Below, in pieces: positions 53,815 through 63,075 of a stretch of 64,000 bases of DNA. The DNA is from Geomonas ferrireducens (GTDB lineage Bacteria; Desulfobacterota; Desulfuromonadia; Geobacterales; Geobacteraceae): contig NZ_SSYA01000002.1 of assembly GCF_004917065.1 (NCBI RefSeq), positions 473,897 through 537,896 on the forward strand, written 5' to 3'. The notes under the pieces are model-generated. The model worked only from the letters and a program-made list of their open reading frames with translations, was not told the DNA's origin and did no database searches. The stretch's first letter is position 1. The number at the start of each line of letters is the position of its first letter. Position numbers and translations under genes: made by a program.

Positions 53815-54026
53815 GGTCTACCTCCACCCATAAAATATAGAAACTCTACGTTATCGCCGTCCTTCACCGTGGTCCCGTCGAACTGCGCGCGGTCCATGAT
53901 GTCGCCGTTCAGTTCCACGGTGACATATTCGCGCTGTTCCACCTGCAGCGCTTCCAGCAGGCAAGTGATGGAGACGGGTTGTTCTTCGGTGATACTGGCT
54001 GGTTTGCCGTTGACCATAAGGTTCAT
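53811..54026 (-). CDS. ThiS/MoaD-like sulfur carrier with GGGRP tail (HcyS-like)
   Basis: This 71-residue beta-grasp protein starts MNLMVNGKPASI and contains LLEALQVEQREYVTVELNGDIMDRAQFDGTTVKDGDNVEFLYF. It ends in GGGRP instead of the terminal GG that ThiS and MoaD expose. The extra Arg-Pro implies proteolytic activation by the JAMM enzyme two genes away. The ATG at 54026 follows GAGGAG at 8 bp; the longer frame from 54065 adds 13 residues without support. It lies between metY and the activating enzyme, as in the Wolinella succinogenes methionine cluster. Confidence 0.92.
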   Translation of the reverse strand: MNLMVNGKPASITEEQPVSITCLLEALQVEQREYVTVELNGDIMDRAQFDGTTVKDGDNVEFLYFMGGGRP

Positions 54027-54074
54027 TAGATGCACTCCTCGTTTGATAGCATAGATATTGGGCAAAAAACAGCG

Positions 54075-55328
54075 TTAAACCTGTTCCAAAGCGGTGGCGA
54101 AGTCGTCCTGGATATCCTCTGGCGCCTCGATTCCAACCGATACCCGTACCAGCTCTTCTGAGACACCCATGAGCGCCTTCACCTCCGGCGTGTAATCGGC
54201 GCAGATGGTGGAGGCCGGGTGAATGACGAGGGTTTTCGTGTCCCCGATGTTGGCAAGGTTCTTCGCGAGCGTGAGGCCGTTGATGAACCGAAAGGCGGCT
54301 GCCCGGTCGGCAAGGCCGAAGGTGAGGAGCCCGCCGAAGCGCCCATTGAACTGGCGTCTCGCAACGTTGTGGAACGGCGAATCGGCAAGCCCCGGGTAGT
54401 TCACCCAGGCGACCTTCGGGTGCGCATGCAGAAAGGCTGCAAGCTTCATGGCGTTGGAGCAGTGACGCTCCATCCTGAGCGCCAGCGTCTCGAGTCCCTC
54501 ACCGGAGAGAAAGGCGTTGAGTGGCGCGGCGCATGCCCCGAAGTCCTTGTGGATCAGCTTTCTCACCCGGGCCGTGAAGGCGAAGTTGCGATACTTCTTG
54601 TAAAAGGGCTCGAAATGCGGGAAGAGGGCGCTGTTCCAGTTGAAGCTGCCGGCATCGACGATCGCCCCTCCGATGGAGTTCGCCGTGCCGTTAATGTACT
54701 TGCTGGTCGAGTGGACGATGATGTTGGCGCCGAGCTCGCGCATGCGCGCAAGGTAGGGCGTCGAGACGGTCGCGTCCACCATGAGCGGGATGCCGTGCTT
54801 CTTCGCCACCGCAGAGAACGCCGCTATGTCGGGCACGTCCATCTTCGGGTTGCCTATGGTCTCCACGAAGATGAGTCTCGTCCGCTCGCTGATTCCCGCC
54901 TCCAGCGCCCACAGGTCGACAGGGTCGAAAAAGCGCGTGGTGATGCCGTAGTTGGCGAGGGTGTCGTGGAACAGTGAGTAGGTGCCGCCGAAGAGCGACG
55001 AGGAAGAAAGGATCTCGTCGCCGCTGCGGACCACGGCCATTACCGCGGTGGTGATGGCCGACATCCCCGAGGAGGTGATGACGGCGGCGATGCCGTCTTC
55101 CACCGCGGCGAGGCGCTTTTCCAGGCTATCCAGCGTCGGGTTGCCGATTCTCGTGTATACCTGCCCGACCGCTCTTCCCCTGAAGACGTCTTCCAGTTCC
55201 TCGGCGGTCTGGTAGGCGAAGGCCGACGCCTGAACGATCGGCGTCTTGGTGGCGCCGGAAGCGTCCCGGCTTGTCCCGCCATGAATCAGCTTCGTATCAA
55301 GCCTCAATTTGCCGTCAACTACTCCCAC
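54075..55328 (-). CDS. metY: O-acetylhomoserine sulfhydrylase-like enzyme
   Basis: This 417-residue PLP enzyme of the Cys/Met metabolism family shows LDTKLIHGGTSRDASGATKTPIVQASAFAYQTAEEL, YTRIGNPTLDSLEKRLAAVEDGIAAVITSSGMSA, FVETIGNPKMDVPDI and the PLP Lys in HSTSKYINGTANSIGG. FLSGEGLETLALRMERH and KTLVIHPASTICA follow. It makes homocysteine from O-acetylhomoserine and a sulfur donor, here probably the carrier thiocarboxylate. The GTG at 55328 has a perfect GAAGGAG 5 bp upstream. A longer frame from the GTG at 55358 would place that site inside the coding region. Confidence 0.93.
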   Translation of the reverse strand: MGVVDGKLRLDTKLIHGGTSRDASGATKTPIVQASAFAYQTAEELEDVFRGRAVGQVYTRIGNPTLDSLEKRLAAVEDGIAAVITSSGMSAITTAVMAVVRSGDEILSSSSLFGGTYSLFHDTLANYGITTRFFDPVDLWALEAGISERTRLIFVETIGNPKMDVPDIAAFSAVAKKHGIPLMVDATVSTPYLARMRELGANIIVHSTSKYINGTANSIGGAIVDAGSFNWNSALFPHFEPFYKKYRNFAFTARVRKLIHKDFGACAAPLNAFLSGEGLETLALRMERHCSNAMKLAAFLHAHPKVAWVNYPGLADSPFHNVARRQFNGRFGGLLTFGLADRAAAFRFINGLTLAKNLANIGDTKTLVIHPASTICADYTPEVKALMGVSEELVRVSVGIEAPEDIQDDFATALEQV

Positions 55329-55392
55329 GGTCACTCCTTCATCCAATCTAAATGACACCGGCTAAACCACTACTCGGCGCAAAGGTTGTGCG

Positions 55393-55421
55393 AGGGTAGT
55401 TTTAGTTACTCGTTTTGTCAA
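55393..55421 (-). promoter_or_regulatory. Possible promoter/operator of the metY operon
   Basis: On the minus strand TTGACA (55421-55416) with a 17-bp spacer to TACCCT (55398-55393); the -10 is weak. The sequence CTTGACAAAACGAGTAAC is similar to IscR/Rrf2-type boxes (GACT-N5-AGT), which would suit sulfur or Fe-S control. Low-GC DNA between here and 55620 has no protein gene. Confidence 0.4.
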
Positions 55422-55493
55422 GAAATTTATTTGATAACTACGGCGTACAGGTGTGGAAACCATTTGGATGAAATACCCTGCGAGATCAACTAA

Positions 55494-55509
55494 ACCATAT
55501 ACCAATGGT
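55494..55509. promoter_or_regulatory. Inverted repeat ACCAT-N6-ATGGT in the metY-sulfate transporter gap
   Basis: A perfect 5-bp inverted repeat with 16-bp total length lies in the middle of the AT-rich divergent region, as expected of a dimeric repressor site. The regulator is unknown and chance occurrence is possible. Confidence 0.3.
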
Positions 55510-55617
55510 GATTTTATTAAGTGGTGCAGTGACTGGCCTATCTCGCTGTTATCGTACGGTTTTAGATGTGTTTGTTGAGTATTTAGTGCTGCAATATATC
55601 TACTTTTATTACAAAAT

Positions 55618-55650
55618 AACTTGACTAATAAATTCGGGTAATGTTAAGCA
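55618..55650 (+). promoter_or_regulatory. Promoter region of the sulfate transporter operon with Rrf2/IscR-like box
   Basis: TTGACT at 55621-55626 is followed by TTAAGC or TAAGCA at 17-18 bp spacing. The overlapping CTTGACTAATAAATTCGGGT resembles the IscR type-1 consensus (SYYGACT...AGTCRRS) with a weak second half. The leader from here to the start codon is about 135 nt. Confidence 0.42.
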
Positions 55651-55786
55651 TATGTCCACTTGTTTGGTAGAGTAGATAGTGTCGGGCGCGCCGCAACCAT
55701 CTCTCGTCATTGTCATGTAATTTTCATCAACCCGCGAGCCGCTTTGCACTGGATAGGTGCTGCGGCCGCCCAAAAGGAGGGAGTAA

Positions 55787-56788
55787 ATGTACCGTATTAT
55801 CTCGCTGTTTCTGGTCGTAACGCTCTTTCACGCGTCCCAGGTCTTCGCCGCCACCGAACTGCTCAACGTTTCTTACGATCCGACCCGGGAGCTTTACCAG
55901 GATTACAACAAGGCCTTCGCCCGGCACTGGAAACAGAAGACCGGCCAGGATGTCACCGTGAAACAGTCGCACGGCGGGTCGGGGAAGCAGGCGAGGGCGG
56001 TCATCGACGGCCTTGACGCCGACGTGGTCACGCTCGCCCTTGCCTACGACGTGGACGAGATTCACAACAAGGCGAAGCTCATCCCGAAGGACTGGCAGAA
56101 ACGCCTGCCTAAAAACAGCTCCCCTTACAGCTCCACCATCGTCTTCCTGGTCCGCAAGGGTAACCCGAAGCAGATCAGGGATTGGAACGATCTGGTGCGC
56201 CCGGGGGTAAGCGTCATCACACCAAACCCGAAGACCTCCGGCGGCGCGAGGTGGAATTACCTCGCCGCGTGGGCCTATGCCCTGAAACAGAAAGGGGGCA
56301 ACGAGGCTTCGGCCCGCGAGTTCGTCGGCAAGCTCTTCCGCAACGTTCCCGTGCTTGATTCAGGTGCCCGAGGGGCTACCACCACCTTCGTGCAGCGCGG
56401 GCAGGGTGACGTCCTTATCGCCTGGGAAAACGAGGCCTTTCTTGCTGTGAACGAGCTGGGCAAAGATCGGTTCGAGATCGTGGTTCCTTCGCTCAGCATC
56501 CTGGCGGAACCGCCTGTCGCCCTGGTGGACAGGGTTGTCGACCGCAAAGGAACCCGCGCTGTCGCACAGGAGTATCTGAAATACCTGTATTCGCAGGAAG
56601 GTCAGGAAATCGCGGCACAGAACTACTACCGCCCCTCGGACCGCAAGGTGGCAGCCAAATACGCGAAGTTATTTCCCAAGCTCAGGCTCGTGACGGTAGA
56701 TCAGACCTTCGGCGGGTGGACCAGGGCCCAGAAGACGCATTTTGCCGACGGCGGAACCTTCGACCAGATCTACCGGCCGGGCAGGTGA
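55787..56788 (+). CDS. sbp: Sulfate/thiosulfate ABC transporter substrate-binding protein
   Basis: This periplasmic receptor delivers sulfate to CysT/CysW/CysA. The 333-residue protein has a signal peptide [21 protein letters not shown]. Family marks include [86 protein letters not shown] and [31 protein letters not shown] precedes the ATG. It is the first gene of a four-gene uptake operon that diverges from metY, and its sulfate feeds the same sulfur pathway. Confidence 0.96.
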   Translation: MYRIISLFLVVTLFHASQVFAATELLNVSYDPTRELYQDYNKAFARHWKQKTGQDVTVKQSHGGSGKQARAVIDGLDADVVTLALAYDVDEIHNKAKLIPKDWQKRLPKNSSPYSSTIVFLVRKGNPKQIRDWNDLVRPGVSVITPNPKTSGGARWNYLAAWAYALKQKGGNEASAREFVGKLFRNVPVLDSGARGATTTFVQRGQGDVLIAWENEAFLAVNELGKDRFEIVVPSLSILAEPPVALVDRVVDRKGTRAVAQEYLKYLYSQEGQEIAAQNYYRPSDRKVAAKYAKLFPKLRLVTVDQTFGGWTRAQKTHFADGGTFDQIYRPGR

Positions 56789-56792
56789 TGTC

Positions 56793-57641
56793 ATGGCAAG
56801 AAGTTTGAAGAAAAGTCACGCCGCCGGGTGGGGAAACCTGCCCGGCTTCGCCCCCACCATGGGGTACACGCTCCTCTGCTTGCTCGTGGTCGTTCTCGTC
56901 CCGCTGTCCACCCTGTTTTTCAAGGCGGCCACCCTGACGTGGGACGAATTTGTAGGCGCCGTAGCCGCCCCGCGCGTGTTGGCCTCCTACCGTGTCACCT
57001 TCGGTGCCGCACTCCTCGCGGCCTTGACCAACGCCTTTTTCGGCGTCATCGTCGCTTGGGCCCTGGTCCGCTACCGGTTTCCCGGAAGGAGGATCCTCGA
57101 TGCACTCGTCGATCTTCCCTTCGCACTTCCGACCGCGGTTGCGGGCATCACCCTGGCCGGCATCTTCGCCTCCAACGGCTGGCTTGGAAATGTGCTGGAA
57201 CCGCTGGGCATCAAGGTTGCCTTCACGCCGGTGGGCATCTGGTTGGCCATGGTGTTCATAGGTCTCCCCTTCGTGGTGCGGACCGTACAGCCGGTGCTGG
57301 AGGAGTTCGATCGCGAGGTGGAGGAGGCGGCGGCGTGCCTCGGCGGGAACCGGTGGCAGATCTTCACGAGGGTCGTATTCCCTCTGATGTTTCCCGCGGT
57401 CCTCACCGGCTTCACCCTGGCTTTCGCGCGTGCGGTGGGCGAGTACGGCTCCATCGTCTTCATTGCAGGGAATATGCCAATGGTGTCCGAGATCACGCCG
57501 CTGCTGATCATCACCAAACTGGAGCAGTACGATTACGCAGGCGCAACGGCGGTAGCCGTGGTGATGCTGCTGGTCTCCTTTATGCTGCTTCTGGTACTGA
57601 ACCTGCTGCAGAAATGGAGCAGGCGCTATGCGGAGCAATGA
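56793..57641 (+). CDS. cysT: Sulfate ABC transporter permease CysT (CysU)
   Basis: This 282-residue membrane protein has six predicted spans. Its EAA loop is [53 protein letters not shown], and [18 protein letters not shown] lies in the core. The ATG at 56793 follows CAGGTGATGTC, 4 bp after the sbp stop; the longer frame from 56742 overlaps sbp without family residues. It pairs with CysW to form the channel. Confidence 0.94.
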   Translation: MARSLKKSHAAGWGNLPGFAPTMGYTLLCLLVVVLVPLSTLFFKAATLTWDEFVGAVAAPRVLASYRVTFGAALLAALTNAFFGVIVAWALVRYRFPGRRILDALVDLPFALPTAVAGITLAGIFASNGWLGNVLEPLGIKVAFTPVGIWLAMVFIGLPFVVRTVQPVLEEFDREVEEAAACLGGNRWQIFTRVVFPLMFPAVLTGFTLAFARAVGEYGSIVFIAGNMPMVSEITPLLIITKLEQYDYAGATAVAVVMLLVSFMLLLVLNLLQKWSRRYAEQ

Positions 57642-57642
57642 C

Positions 57643-58515
57643 ATGAACAGTTCCCGTTATCCGAGCGCCTTCCGCGTCCAAAGAATGGCGGCTCTCGCCG
57701 AGCCCCTCGGCGTCCGGCTGCTCCTGGTCGGCGCCACTGTGCTCTTTCTCGCTCTATTTCTGCTGTTACCTCTCGGAGCCCTTTTTTCTGAAGCGCTCTC
57801 GAAGGGGTGGCAGGAGTACCGTGCGGCGCTTCTCGAACCTGATGCGCTGTCCGCGATGAGGCTCACCCTTGTCACGGCGGTCCTCTGCGTGCCGTTCAAC
57901 CTGTTTTTCGGCATCGTTGCCTCCTGGTGCACCGCGAAGTTCACCTTTCCGGGCAAAAGCCTGCTCGTGACCCTGATCGATCTTCCGTTCTCGGTCTCTC
58001 CTGTGGTGTCCGGGCTGGTCTACGTCCTCGTCTTCGGGTTGCAGGGGTGGCTGGGCCCTTGGCTCCAGGCGCACGACATCAAGATCATCTTCGCCGTGCC
58101 CGGCATCGTGCTCGCCACTGTGTTCGTCACCTTTCCCTTCGTGGCGCGGGAGCTGATTCCGCTCATGGAGTCGCAGGGGCGCGAAGAAGAGGAGGCCGCG
58201 CTCACCCTCGGGGCGGGGGGGCTGCAAACTTTCTTCCGGGTCACCCTGCCCAACGTCAAGTGGGGACTTCTGTACGGGGTGATCCTCTGCAACGCGCGGG
58301 CAATGGGTGAGTTCGGTGCGGTCTCCGTCGTCTCAGGGCACGTGCGCGGCGCGACCAACACCGTTCCGCTGCAGGTGGAGATCCTTTACAACGAGTACAA
58401 TTTCGTCGCCGCCTTCGCGGTGGCCTCGCTGCTTGCGCTGCTCGCGCTGGTTTCCCTGGCGCTCAAGACTTTCACCGAGTGGAAGATGCGCCAGCTGCAG
58501 AAAACCGTGGCATGA
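57643..58515 (+). CDS. cysW: Sulfate ABC transporter permease CysW
   Basis: This 290-residue partner permease has six predicted spans and the EAA loop [90 protein letters not shown] is characteristic of CysW. The ATG at 57643 follows CGGAG, directly after the cysT stop; the ATG at 57628 is an alternative. Confidence 0.94.
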   Translation: MNSSRYPSAFRVQRMAALAEPLGVRLLLVGATVLFLALFLLLPLGALFSEALSKGWQEYRAALLEPDALSAMRLTLVTAVLCVPFNLFFGIVASWCTAKFTFPGKSLLVTLIDLPFSVSPVVSGLVYVLVFGLQGWLGPWLQAHDIKIIFAVPGIVLATVFVTFPFVARELIPLMESQGREEEEAALTLGAGGLQTFFRVTLPNVKWGLLYGVILCNARAMGEFGAVSVVSGHVRGATNTVPLQVEILYNEYNFVAAFAVASLLALLALVSLALKTFTEWKMRQLQKTVA

Positions 58516-58526
58516 AAGGAGAAAAG

Positions 58527-59594
58527 ATGAGCATCGAAATAGAAAAGGTAAGCAAACGTTTCGGCACGTTCGCCGCATTGGACGACGTCAGCCTCTCGGT
58601 ACCCTCCGGGGAGCTGGTCGCCCTCCTCGGTCCCTCAGGGTCGGGGAAGACGACGCTGCTGCGCATCATCGCCGGGCTGGAGAGCGTCGACGAGGGGCGG
58701 GTCCTTCTCAACGGGGAGGACGCGAGCCTGCACTCCCCTCGGCACCGCAAAGTCGGCTTCGTCTTCCAACATTACGCCCTTTTCAGGCATATGAACGTGT
58801 TCGACAACGTCGCCTTCGGGCTCTCGGTGAAACATAAAAGGACCCGGCCGGGCAAGGAGGCGATCCGGAGCAAGGTCTTCGAACTGCTGAAACTCATCCA
58901 GATGGAGCATCTGGGGGACCGCTACCCGTCGCAGCTCTCCGGGGGACAGAGGCAGCGGGTCGCCCTGGCTCGTGCGCTTGCCGTGGAGCCTCAGGTGCTT
59001 CTGCTCGATGAACCGTTCGGCGCCCTTGATGCGAAGGTGCGCCAGGAACTGCGCCGCTGGCTGCGGCAACTGCACGACGAGATCCATGTCACGAGCGTCT
59101 TCGTGACCCACGACCAGGAGGAGGCGCTCGAAGTCGCCGACCGGATCGTGGTGATGAACCGGGGCAAGGTCGAGCAGGAGGGGGCGCCGAGTGAGGTCTA
59201 CGACCACCCGGCGAACCCCTTCGTCTTCGATTTCCTCGGCAAAGTCAATCTGTTCCACGGCCGTATCGACAACGGCGTGGCTCAACTGGGCGGGGTGCAG
59301 CTTGCCACCTCCGGTTCCATCGCCGGTGCAGATGGCCCCGCGGTCGGCTACGTGCGCTCGCACGATATCGACATCTCACGCCACGGTAGCGGTAGTGATG
59401 CGATCACGGCCCAGGTGCGTGGCGTACTGCGGGTGGGGCCTCTGGTGCGGGTCGACCTGCTGCATGCCGGAGGCGAGCAGCTCGAGGTCGATCTCTCCCG
59501 TGATGCGGCGGAGCGACTGGCCTTGCAGGTGGGGGAGCAGGTCTTCGCCCGTCCGCGCAATGTTCGTTTTTTTGTCAATGATTATCAGATATAA
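58527..59594 (+). CDS. cysA: Sulfate ABC transporter ATP-binding protein
   Basis: This 355-residue ATPase shows the CysA start [23 protein letters not shown]. Walker A is GPSGSGKTT, the Q-loop is [21 protein letters not shown], the signature is [15 protein letters not shown], and Walker B is [12 protein letters not shown] switch His lies in [15 protein letters not shown], and a TOBE domain follows after about residue 240. AAAGGAG lies 7 bp before the ATG, which starts 11 bp after cysW. Confidence 0.96.
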   Translation: MSIEIEKVSKRFGTFAALDDVSLSVPSGELVALLGPSGSGKTTLLRIIAGLESVDEGRVLLNGEDASLHSPRHRKVGFVFQHYALFRHMNVFDNVAFGLSVKHKRTRPGKEAIRSKVFELLKLIQMEHLGDRYPSQLSGGQRQRVALARALAVEPQVLLLDEPFGALDAKVRQELRRWLRQLHDEIHVTSVFVTHDQEEALEVADRIVVMNRGKVEQEGAPSEVYDHPANPFVFDFLGKVNLFHGRIDNGVAQLGGVQLATSGSIAGADGPAVGYVRSHDIDISRHGSGSDAITAQVRGVLRVGPLVRVDLLHAGGEQLEVDLSRDAAERLALQVGEQVFARPRNVRFFVNDYQI

Positions 59595-59646
59595 CGGCAC
59601 CCTTGATCAAAGTACAGTCTGTCTATCAAGAATAAAAATAAAATAG

Positions 59647-59674
59647 TTGACAACGTTGCAGGTTAAATATAAAA
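59647..59674 (+). promoter_or_regulatory. Possible promoter of cysK
   Basis: TTGACA at 59647-59652 followed by TATAAA at 59668-59673 (15-bp spacing) in an AT-rich 155-bp gap after cysA. GTTGACAACGTTGCAGGTTAAA overlaps it and resembles the box upstream of sbp only loosely. Confidence 0.38.
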
Positions 59675-59748
59675 ATACAAACGCCTGCAAGAAACCCATG
59701 CGTCCGGCACCGTGCGCCGGGATCCAAACAAAAAGGAGAGCAACCGCC

Positions 59749-60702
59749 ATGTCACGTATCTATCTGGATAACTCCCAATCCATCGGTAACACGCCGCTTG
59801 TGCGTCTGAACCATGTGACCAAGGGGGCCAAGGCAACCGTTCTGGCCAAGGTCGAGGGGCGCAATCCCGCCTACTCGGTCAAGTGCCGCATCGGCGCCAA
59901 CATGATCTGGGATGCCGAGGAACGTGGCGTGCTCAAGCCCGGCGTCGAGATCGTGGAGCCGACCAGCGGAAACACCGGCATCGCGCTGGCGTACGTCGCC
60001 GCTGCCCGCGGCTACAAGCTGACCCTCACCATGCCCGAAACCATGAGCATCGAGCGCCGCAGGGTACTGGCGGCACTCGGGGTGAACCTCATCCTTACCC
60101 CCGGTTCCGCCGGGATGAAGGGGGCCATCGCCAAGGCAGAGGAGATTGTGGCCTCCGATCCGGCGCGTTACTTCCTGCCGCAGCAGTTCAAGAACCCGGC
60201 CAACCCGGCCATTCACGAGAAAACGACCGGTCCCGAGATCTGGGCCGATACCGACGGTGCCGTCGACGTCATCGTCTCCGGCGTAGGCACCGGCGGCACC
60301 ATTTCCGGCATCACGCGCTACCTTAAGCACACCAAGGGTAAGAACGTCGTCGCCGTGGCGGTCGAGCCTAAGGAGAGCGCGGTGATCACGCAGAAACTAG
60401 CCGGTCAGGAACTGCGTCCCGGCCCGCACAAGATCCAGGGGATTGGTGCCGGCTTCATCCCCGACACACTCGATCTCTCGCTGATCGACCGCGTAGAGCA
60501 GGTCGAGAGCAACGAGGCGATCGAATTCGCCAAGCGACTCACCAAGGAAGAGGGGCTCCTGGTCGGGATCTCCAGCGGTGCCGCAGCGGCAGCCGCCGTT
60601 CGCCTCGCCAACCTGGACGAGTTCGCCGGAAAGACCATCGTGGTGATCCTTCCCGACCTCGCCGAGCGTTACCTCTCCACCGCGCTCTTCGACGAAGCGT
60701 AA
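59749..60702 (+). CDS. cysK: Cysteine synthase A (O-acetylserine sulfhydrylase)
   Basis: CysK makes cysteine from O-acetylserine and sulfide. The 317-residue PLP enzyme shows [42 protein letters not shown] (PLP Lys in SVKCRI), [52 protein letters not shown] and [16 protein letters not shown], and [14 protein letters not shown]. The ATG at 59749 follows AAAAGGAGAG. Its sulfide can come from the reductase at 51618, completing the pathway. Confidence 0.97.
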   Translation: MSRIYLDNSQSIGNTPLVRLNHVTKGAKATVLAKVEGRNPAYSVKCRIGANMIWDAEERGVLKPGVEIVEPTSGNTGIALAYVAAARGYKLTLTMPETMSIERRRVLAALGVNLILTPGSAGMKGAIAKAEEIVASDPARYFLPQQFKNPANPAIHEKTTGPEIWADTDGAVDVIVSGVGTGGTISGITRYLKHTKGKNVVAVAVEPKESAVITQKLAGQELRPGPHKIQGIGAGFIPDTLDLSLIDRVEQVESNEAIEFAKRLTKEEGLLVGISSGAAAAAAVRLANLDEFAGKTIVVILPDLAERYLSTALFDEA

Positions 60703-60723
60703 GCCAACTTTGCTTCTCCCTTT

Positions 60724-60756
60724 AAAAAAGCCCCGGGTCCTCCCGGGGCTTTTTTG
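60724..60756 (+). terminator. Intrinsic terminator after cysK
   Basis: AAAAAGCCCCGGG and CCCGGGGCTTTTTT form a long, nearly perfect stem around a short loop, followed by further T-runs. Confidence 0.92.
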
Positions 60757-60906
60757 TTTTTTCGCGATGGGCACGTCGGAAGAAATCCCGGGGCGGCTTT
60801 GCTTGACGCTGATGTCGCAGCCGGGTAGACTTGCCGGGTTCAATGATTTCAGCACGATGGTCGTCTTGGCACCTACGAAGACGACCTTGGCTCTTCAGGG
60901 GGGAGT

Positions 60907-61908
60907 GTGGAAAAGAAAGAATGGTCGCCCGCGACACTGCTTGAGACTTCCGGTAGCTACTGGAGTACCTGTACCCTTCACGCCGGTGTGAAACTGAACG
61001 TCTTCACGCCCTTATCCGCTGCGCCGTCATCCGCTCTCCGGCTTGCTGAAGAGATCGGATGCGACGGCCGCGGTCTCGCCATGCTGCTCGATGCCCTGGC
61101 GGCACTGGGGCTTATCGAAAAGAGGGGAGGGGAGTATCTCGCCACCCCCTTCGCGGCAAAATTCCTGTCCCGCACCTCACCCGATTACCTCGGGCACATC
61201 ATCATGCATCACCATCACCTGGTTAACGGGTGGAGCAGGCTTGACGAAGCCGTTCAGACCGGCCATCCCGTGCGGGAACGCGCCTCCCACGAGGACGCCG
61301 AGAACGCGAGGGAAAGCTTCCTCATGGGGATGTTCAACTTGGCCCAGATGATCGCCCCGAAGATCGTGCCGCAGATCGATCTCACCGGGCGCAGGCGCCT
61401 CATGGATCTGGGCGGCGGCCCCGGCACCTACGCGATACATTTCTGCAGGCAAAACCCGGGACTTGACGCGGTCATCTGCGATCTTCCGACCACGCGCGGT
61501 TTCGCAGAGCAGACCGTCGCCCGCTTCGACCTTTCCGAGCGCATCGGCTTCATCGCCGTCGATTTCGAGCAGGACGACCTGCCCGGCGGGTTTGACGTCG
61601 CCTGGCTTTCCCATGTGCTGCACGGCATCGGTCCCGAAGCCTGCCAGAGCGTGCTGAAAAAGGCGGTCGCGGCGCTTGAACCGGGAGGGATGATCCTGGT
61701 TCAGGAGTTTATCCTCGACGATACGAGGGACGCCCCGGTTTTCCCTGCACTGTTCTCACTGAACATGCTGCTCGGCACCCCGGACGGGCAATCCTACAGC
61801 GAGAGCGAACTCTTCGGTATGCTCGAGTCGGCTGGAGCGAAGGGCGTGCGCCGCCTGCCCATCGAGCTTCCCAACGGTGCCGGCGTGGTCGCCGGTATCG
61901 TCTCCTGA
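60907..61908 (+). CDS. SAM-dependent O-methyltransferase-like protein (dimerisation domain plus methyltransferase)
   Basis: This 333-residue protein starts with GTG behind GGGGGGA. Residues 10-95 form the helical dimerisation domain typical of family 2 O-methyltransferases (LLETSGSYWSTCTLHAGVKLNVF, GCDGRGLAMLLDALAALGLIEKRGGEYLATPFAAKFL). The SAM-binding motif lies in LMDLGGGPGTYAIHFC (about 165-180), the acidic residue in VICDLPTT, and SHVLHGIGPEACQSVLKKAVAALEPGGMILVQEF near 240. Homologues methylate bacteriochlorophyll precursors, antibiotics or isoflavones. The substrate here is not known. Confidence 0.85.
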   Translation: MEKKEWSPATLLETSGSYWSTCTLHAGVKLNVFTPLSAAPSSALRLAEEIGCDGRGLAMLLDALAALGLIEKRGGEYLATPFAAKFLSRTSPDYLGHIIMHHHHLVNGWSRLDEAVQTGHPVRERASHEDAENARESFLMGMFNLAQMIAPKIVPQIDLTGRRRLMDLGGGPGTYAIHFCRQNPGLDAVICDLPTTRGFAEQTVARFDLSERIGFIAVDFEQDDLPGGFDVAWLSHVLHGIGPEACQSVLKKAVAALEPGGMILVQEFILDDTRDAPVFPALFSLNMLLGTPDGQSYSESELFGMLESAGAKGVRRLPIELPNGAGVVAGIVS

Positions 61909-61978
61909 CGGGTCCTCGGCTCAGGGTGCCGGTGTAACGTCTTGGTGGACTCGGGGTGACGTCCCGAATGGAGGGTGT

Positions 61979-62734
61979 ATGGAAGAGAAGAAACCTTCAT
62001 CAGCCGCCGGAACAAGTCTGATTCTGCCTTTTTTCGCCGCTGCATGCGCCGCCTGCGCCTTCTTGCTGCTATTCACGTCCGGCCCTGGCGCAAGGCTGAA
62101 CCTGTGGAACTTCAGGACCGGGTTCGCCATGATAAAAGCCGCCGGCTACATCGGTTTCGGCTGCGCCGTGCTCGCCCTGGCGTCCTCCGTCGTGTCGGTC
62201 CGGCGGCGGCACTTCAAGGGGATCTTCATCTCCCTGCTGGCCCTCATCGTGGCGTTGTTCGCCTTCGCCATTCCGCTTTACTGGAATTTCCAGGCGCAAA
62301 GCTACCCGCGCATCCACGACATCAGCACCGATCTCAGCAACCCGCCTCATTTCGTGGCCATCAGCAGCGCGCGTGGCGCTGGGGTCCGGTATGGGGGAAT
62401 CGACGTAGCGACGCAGCAGTTGAAGGCCTATCCCGATCTTAAGACCGTGGTGCTGTCGATGCCTGCGGACGAGGCCTACAAAAGGGCGCTTTTGATCGCG
62501 CGGGAGTTGAAGTGGACCGTGGTGGCCGAGCGTCCGGCGGAGTGGATCATCGAGGCAACCGACACGACGCGCTGGTTCGGGTTCAAGGACGATGTCGCGA
62601 TAAGGATCGTACCGGCCGGCGACCGTTGCCTGCTCGACGTCCGCTCCGTTTCCAGGGTCGGCATCAGCGATGTCGGGACCAACGCGAAAAGGATCAGGAC
62701 CTTTTTGGCGAAGATGGTTCCCGGGCGCACCTGA
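61979..62734 (+). CDS. DUF1499 family membrane protein
   Basis: This 251-residue protein has three predicted N-terminal membrane helices (about residues 10-35, 48-70 and 80-105). A DUF1499-like soluble domain follows (IHDISTDLSNPPHFVAI, VVLSMPADEAYKRALLIARELKWTVVAERPAEWIIEATDTTRWFGFKDDVAIRI, RSVSRVGISDVGTNAKRIRTFLAKM). The ATG at 61979 follows GGAGGGTGT; the upstream ATG at 61877 has no support. Function is unknown. Confidence 0.85.
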   Translation: MEEKKPSSAAGTSLILPFFAAACAACAFLLLFTSGPGARLNLWNFRTGFAMIKAAGYIGFGCAVLALASSVVSVRRRHFKGIFISLLALIVALFAFAIPLYWNFQAQSYPRIHDISTDLSNPPHFVAISSARGAGVRYGGIDVATQQLKAYPDLKTVVLSMPADEAYKRALLIARELKWTVVAERPAEWIIEATDTTRWFGFKDDVAIRIVPAGDRCLLDVRSVSRVGISDVGTNAKRIRTFLAKMVPGRT

Positions 62735-62787
62735 GGGGACTGGTACTAGAAGAAACGCGCCATCCAGACGAAGGCGGGAGAGTGGAG

Positions 62788-63057
62788 TTGAAGTTGACTG
62801 GAAGAGATTGGTTCATGGTGGCGGCTTGTTTGGGGCTGGTCGCCGTCCTGTCCATTGGGGTCGGTAAAGGTAAGGGAAAAGCCGTCCCGCGGGACGAGCG
62901 GCATAAACCGCTTTACCTGGCGGTAAAGGGTGGGCAGGGACAGCCAAAAACCGAGGCTCTCTGCGCCACCTGTCATGGCCAAAGCATGAGGCCGCTGCCA
63001 AGAAACCACCCGCCGAAAGAGCAGTGTCTGATTTGTCACCCTATGCTGGCTAACTGA
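62788..63057 (+). CDS. Small membrane-anchored dihaem c-type cytochrome
   Basis: This protein of about 89 residues has an N-terminal membrane segment (DWFMVAACLGLVAVLSIGV) and two haem c motifs, CATCH and CLICH, in the C-terminal half (RPLPRNHPPKEQCLICHPM). TTG at 62788 gives an 8-bp gap to GGGAG; GTG at 62782 and TTG at 62794 are alternatives. Long in-frame codons upstream overlap the DUF1499 gene and look spurious. It is probably a periplasm-facing electron carrier, and its redox partner is unknown. The TTG start makes it easy to miss. Confidence 0.75.
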   Translation: MKLTGRDWFMVAACLGLVAVLSIGVGKGKGKAVPRDERHKPLYLAVKGGQGQPKTEALCATCHGQSMRPLPRNHPPKEQCLICHPMLAN

Positions 63058-63075
63058 GTCCTAACCCCACTTTGC

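Noticed and set aside
55521-55550. GACTGGCC as part of a SAM riboswitch before the sulfate operon
   Set aside because: The flanking conserved paired regions of SAM-I are absent; the octamer alone is not evidence.
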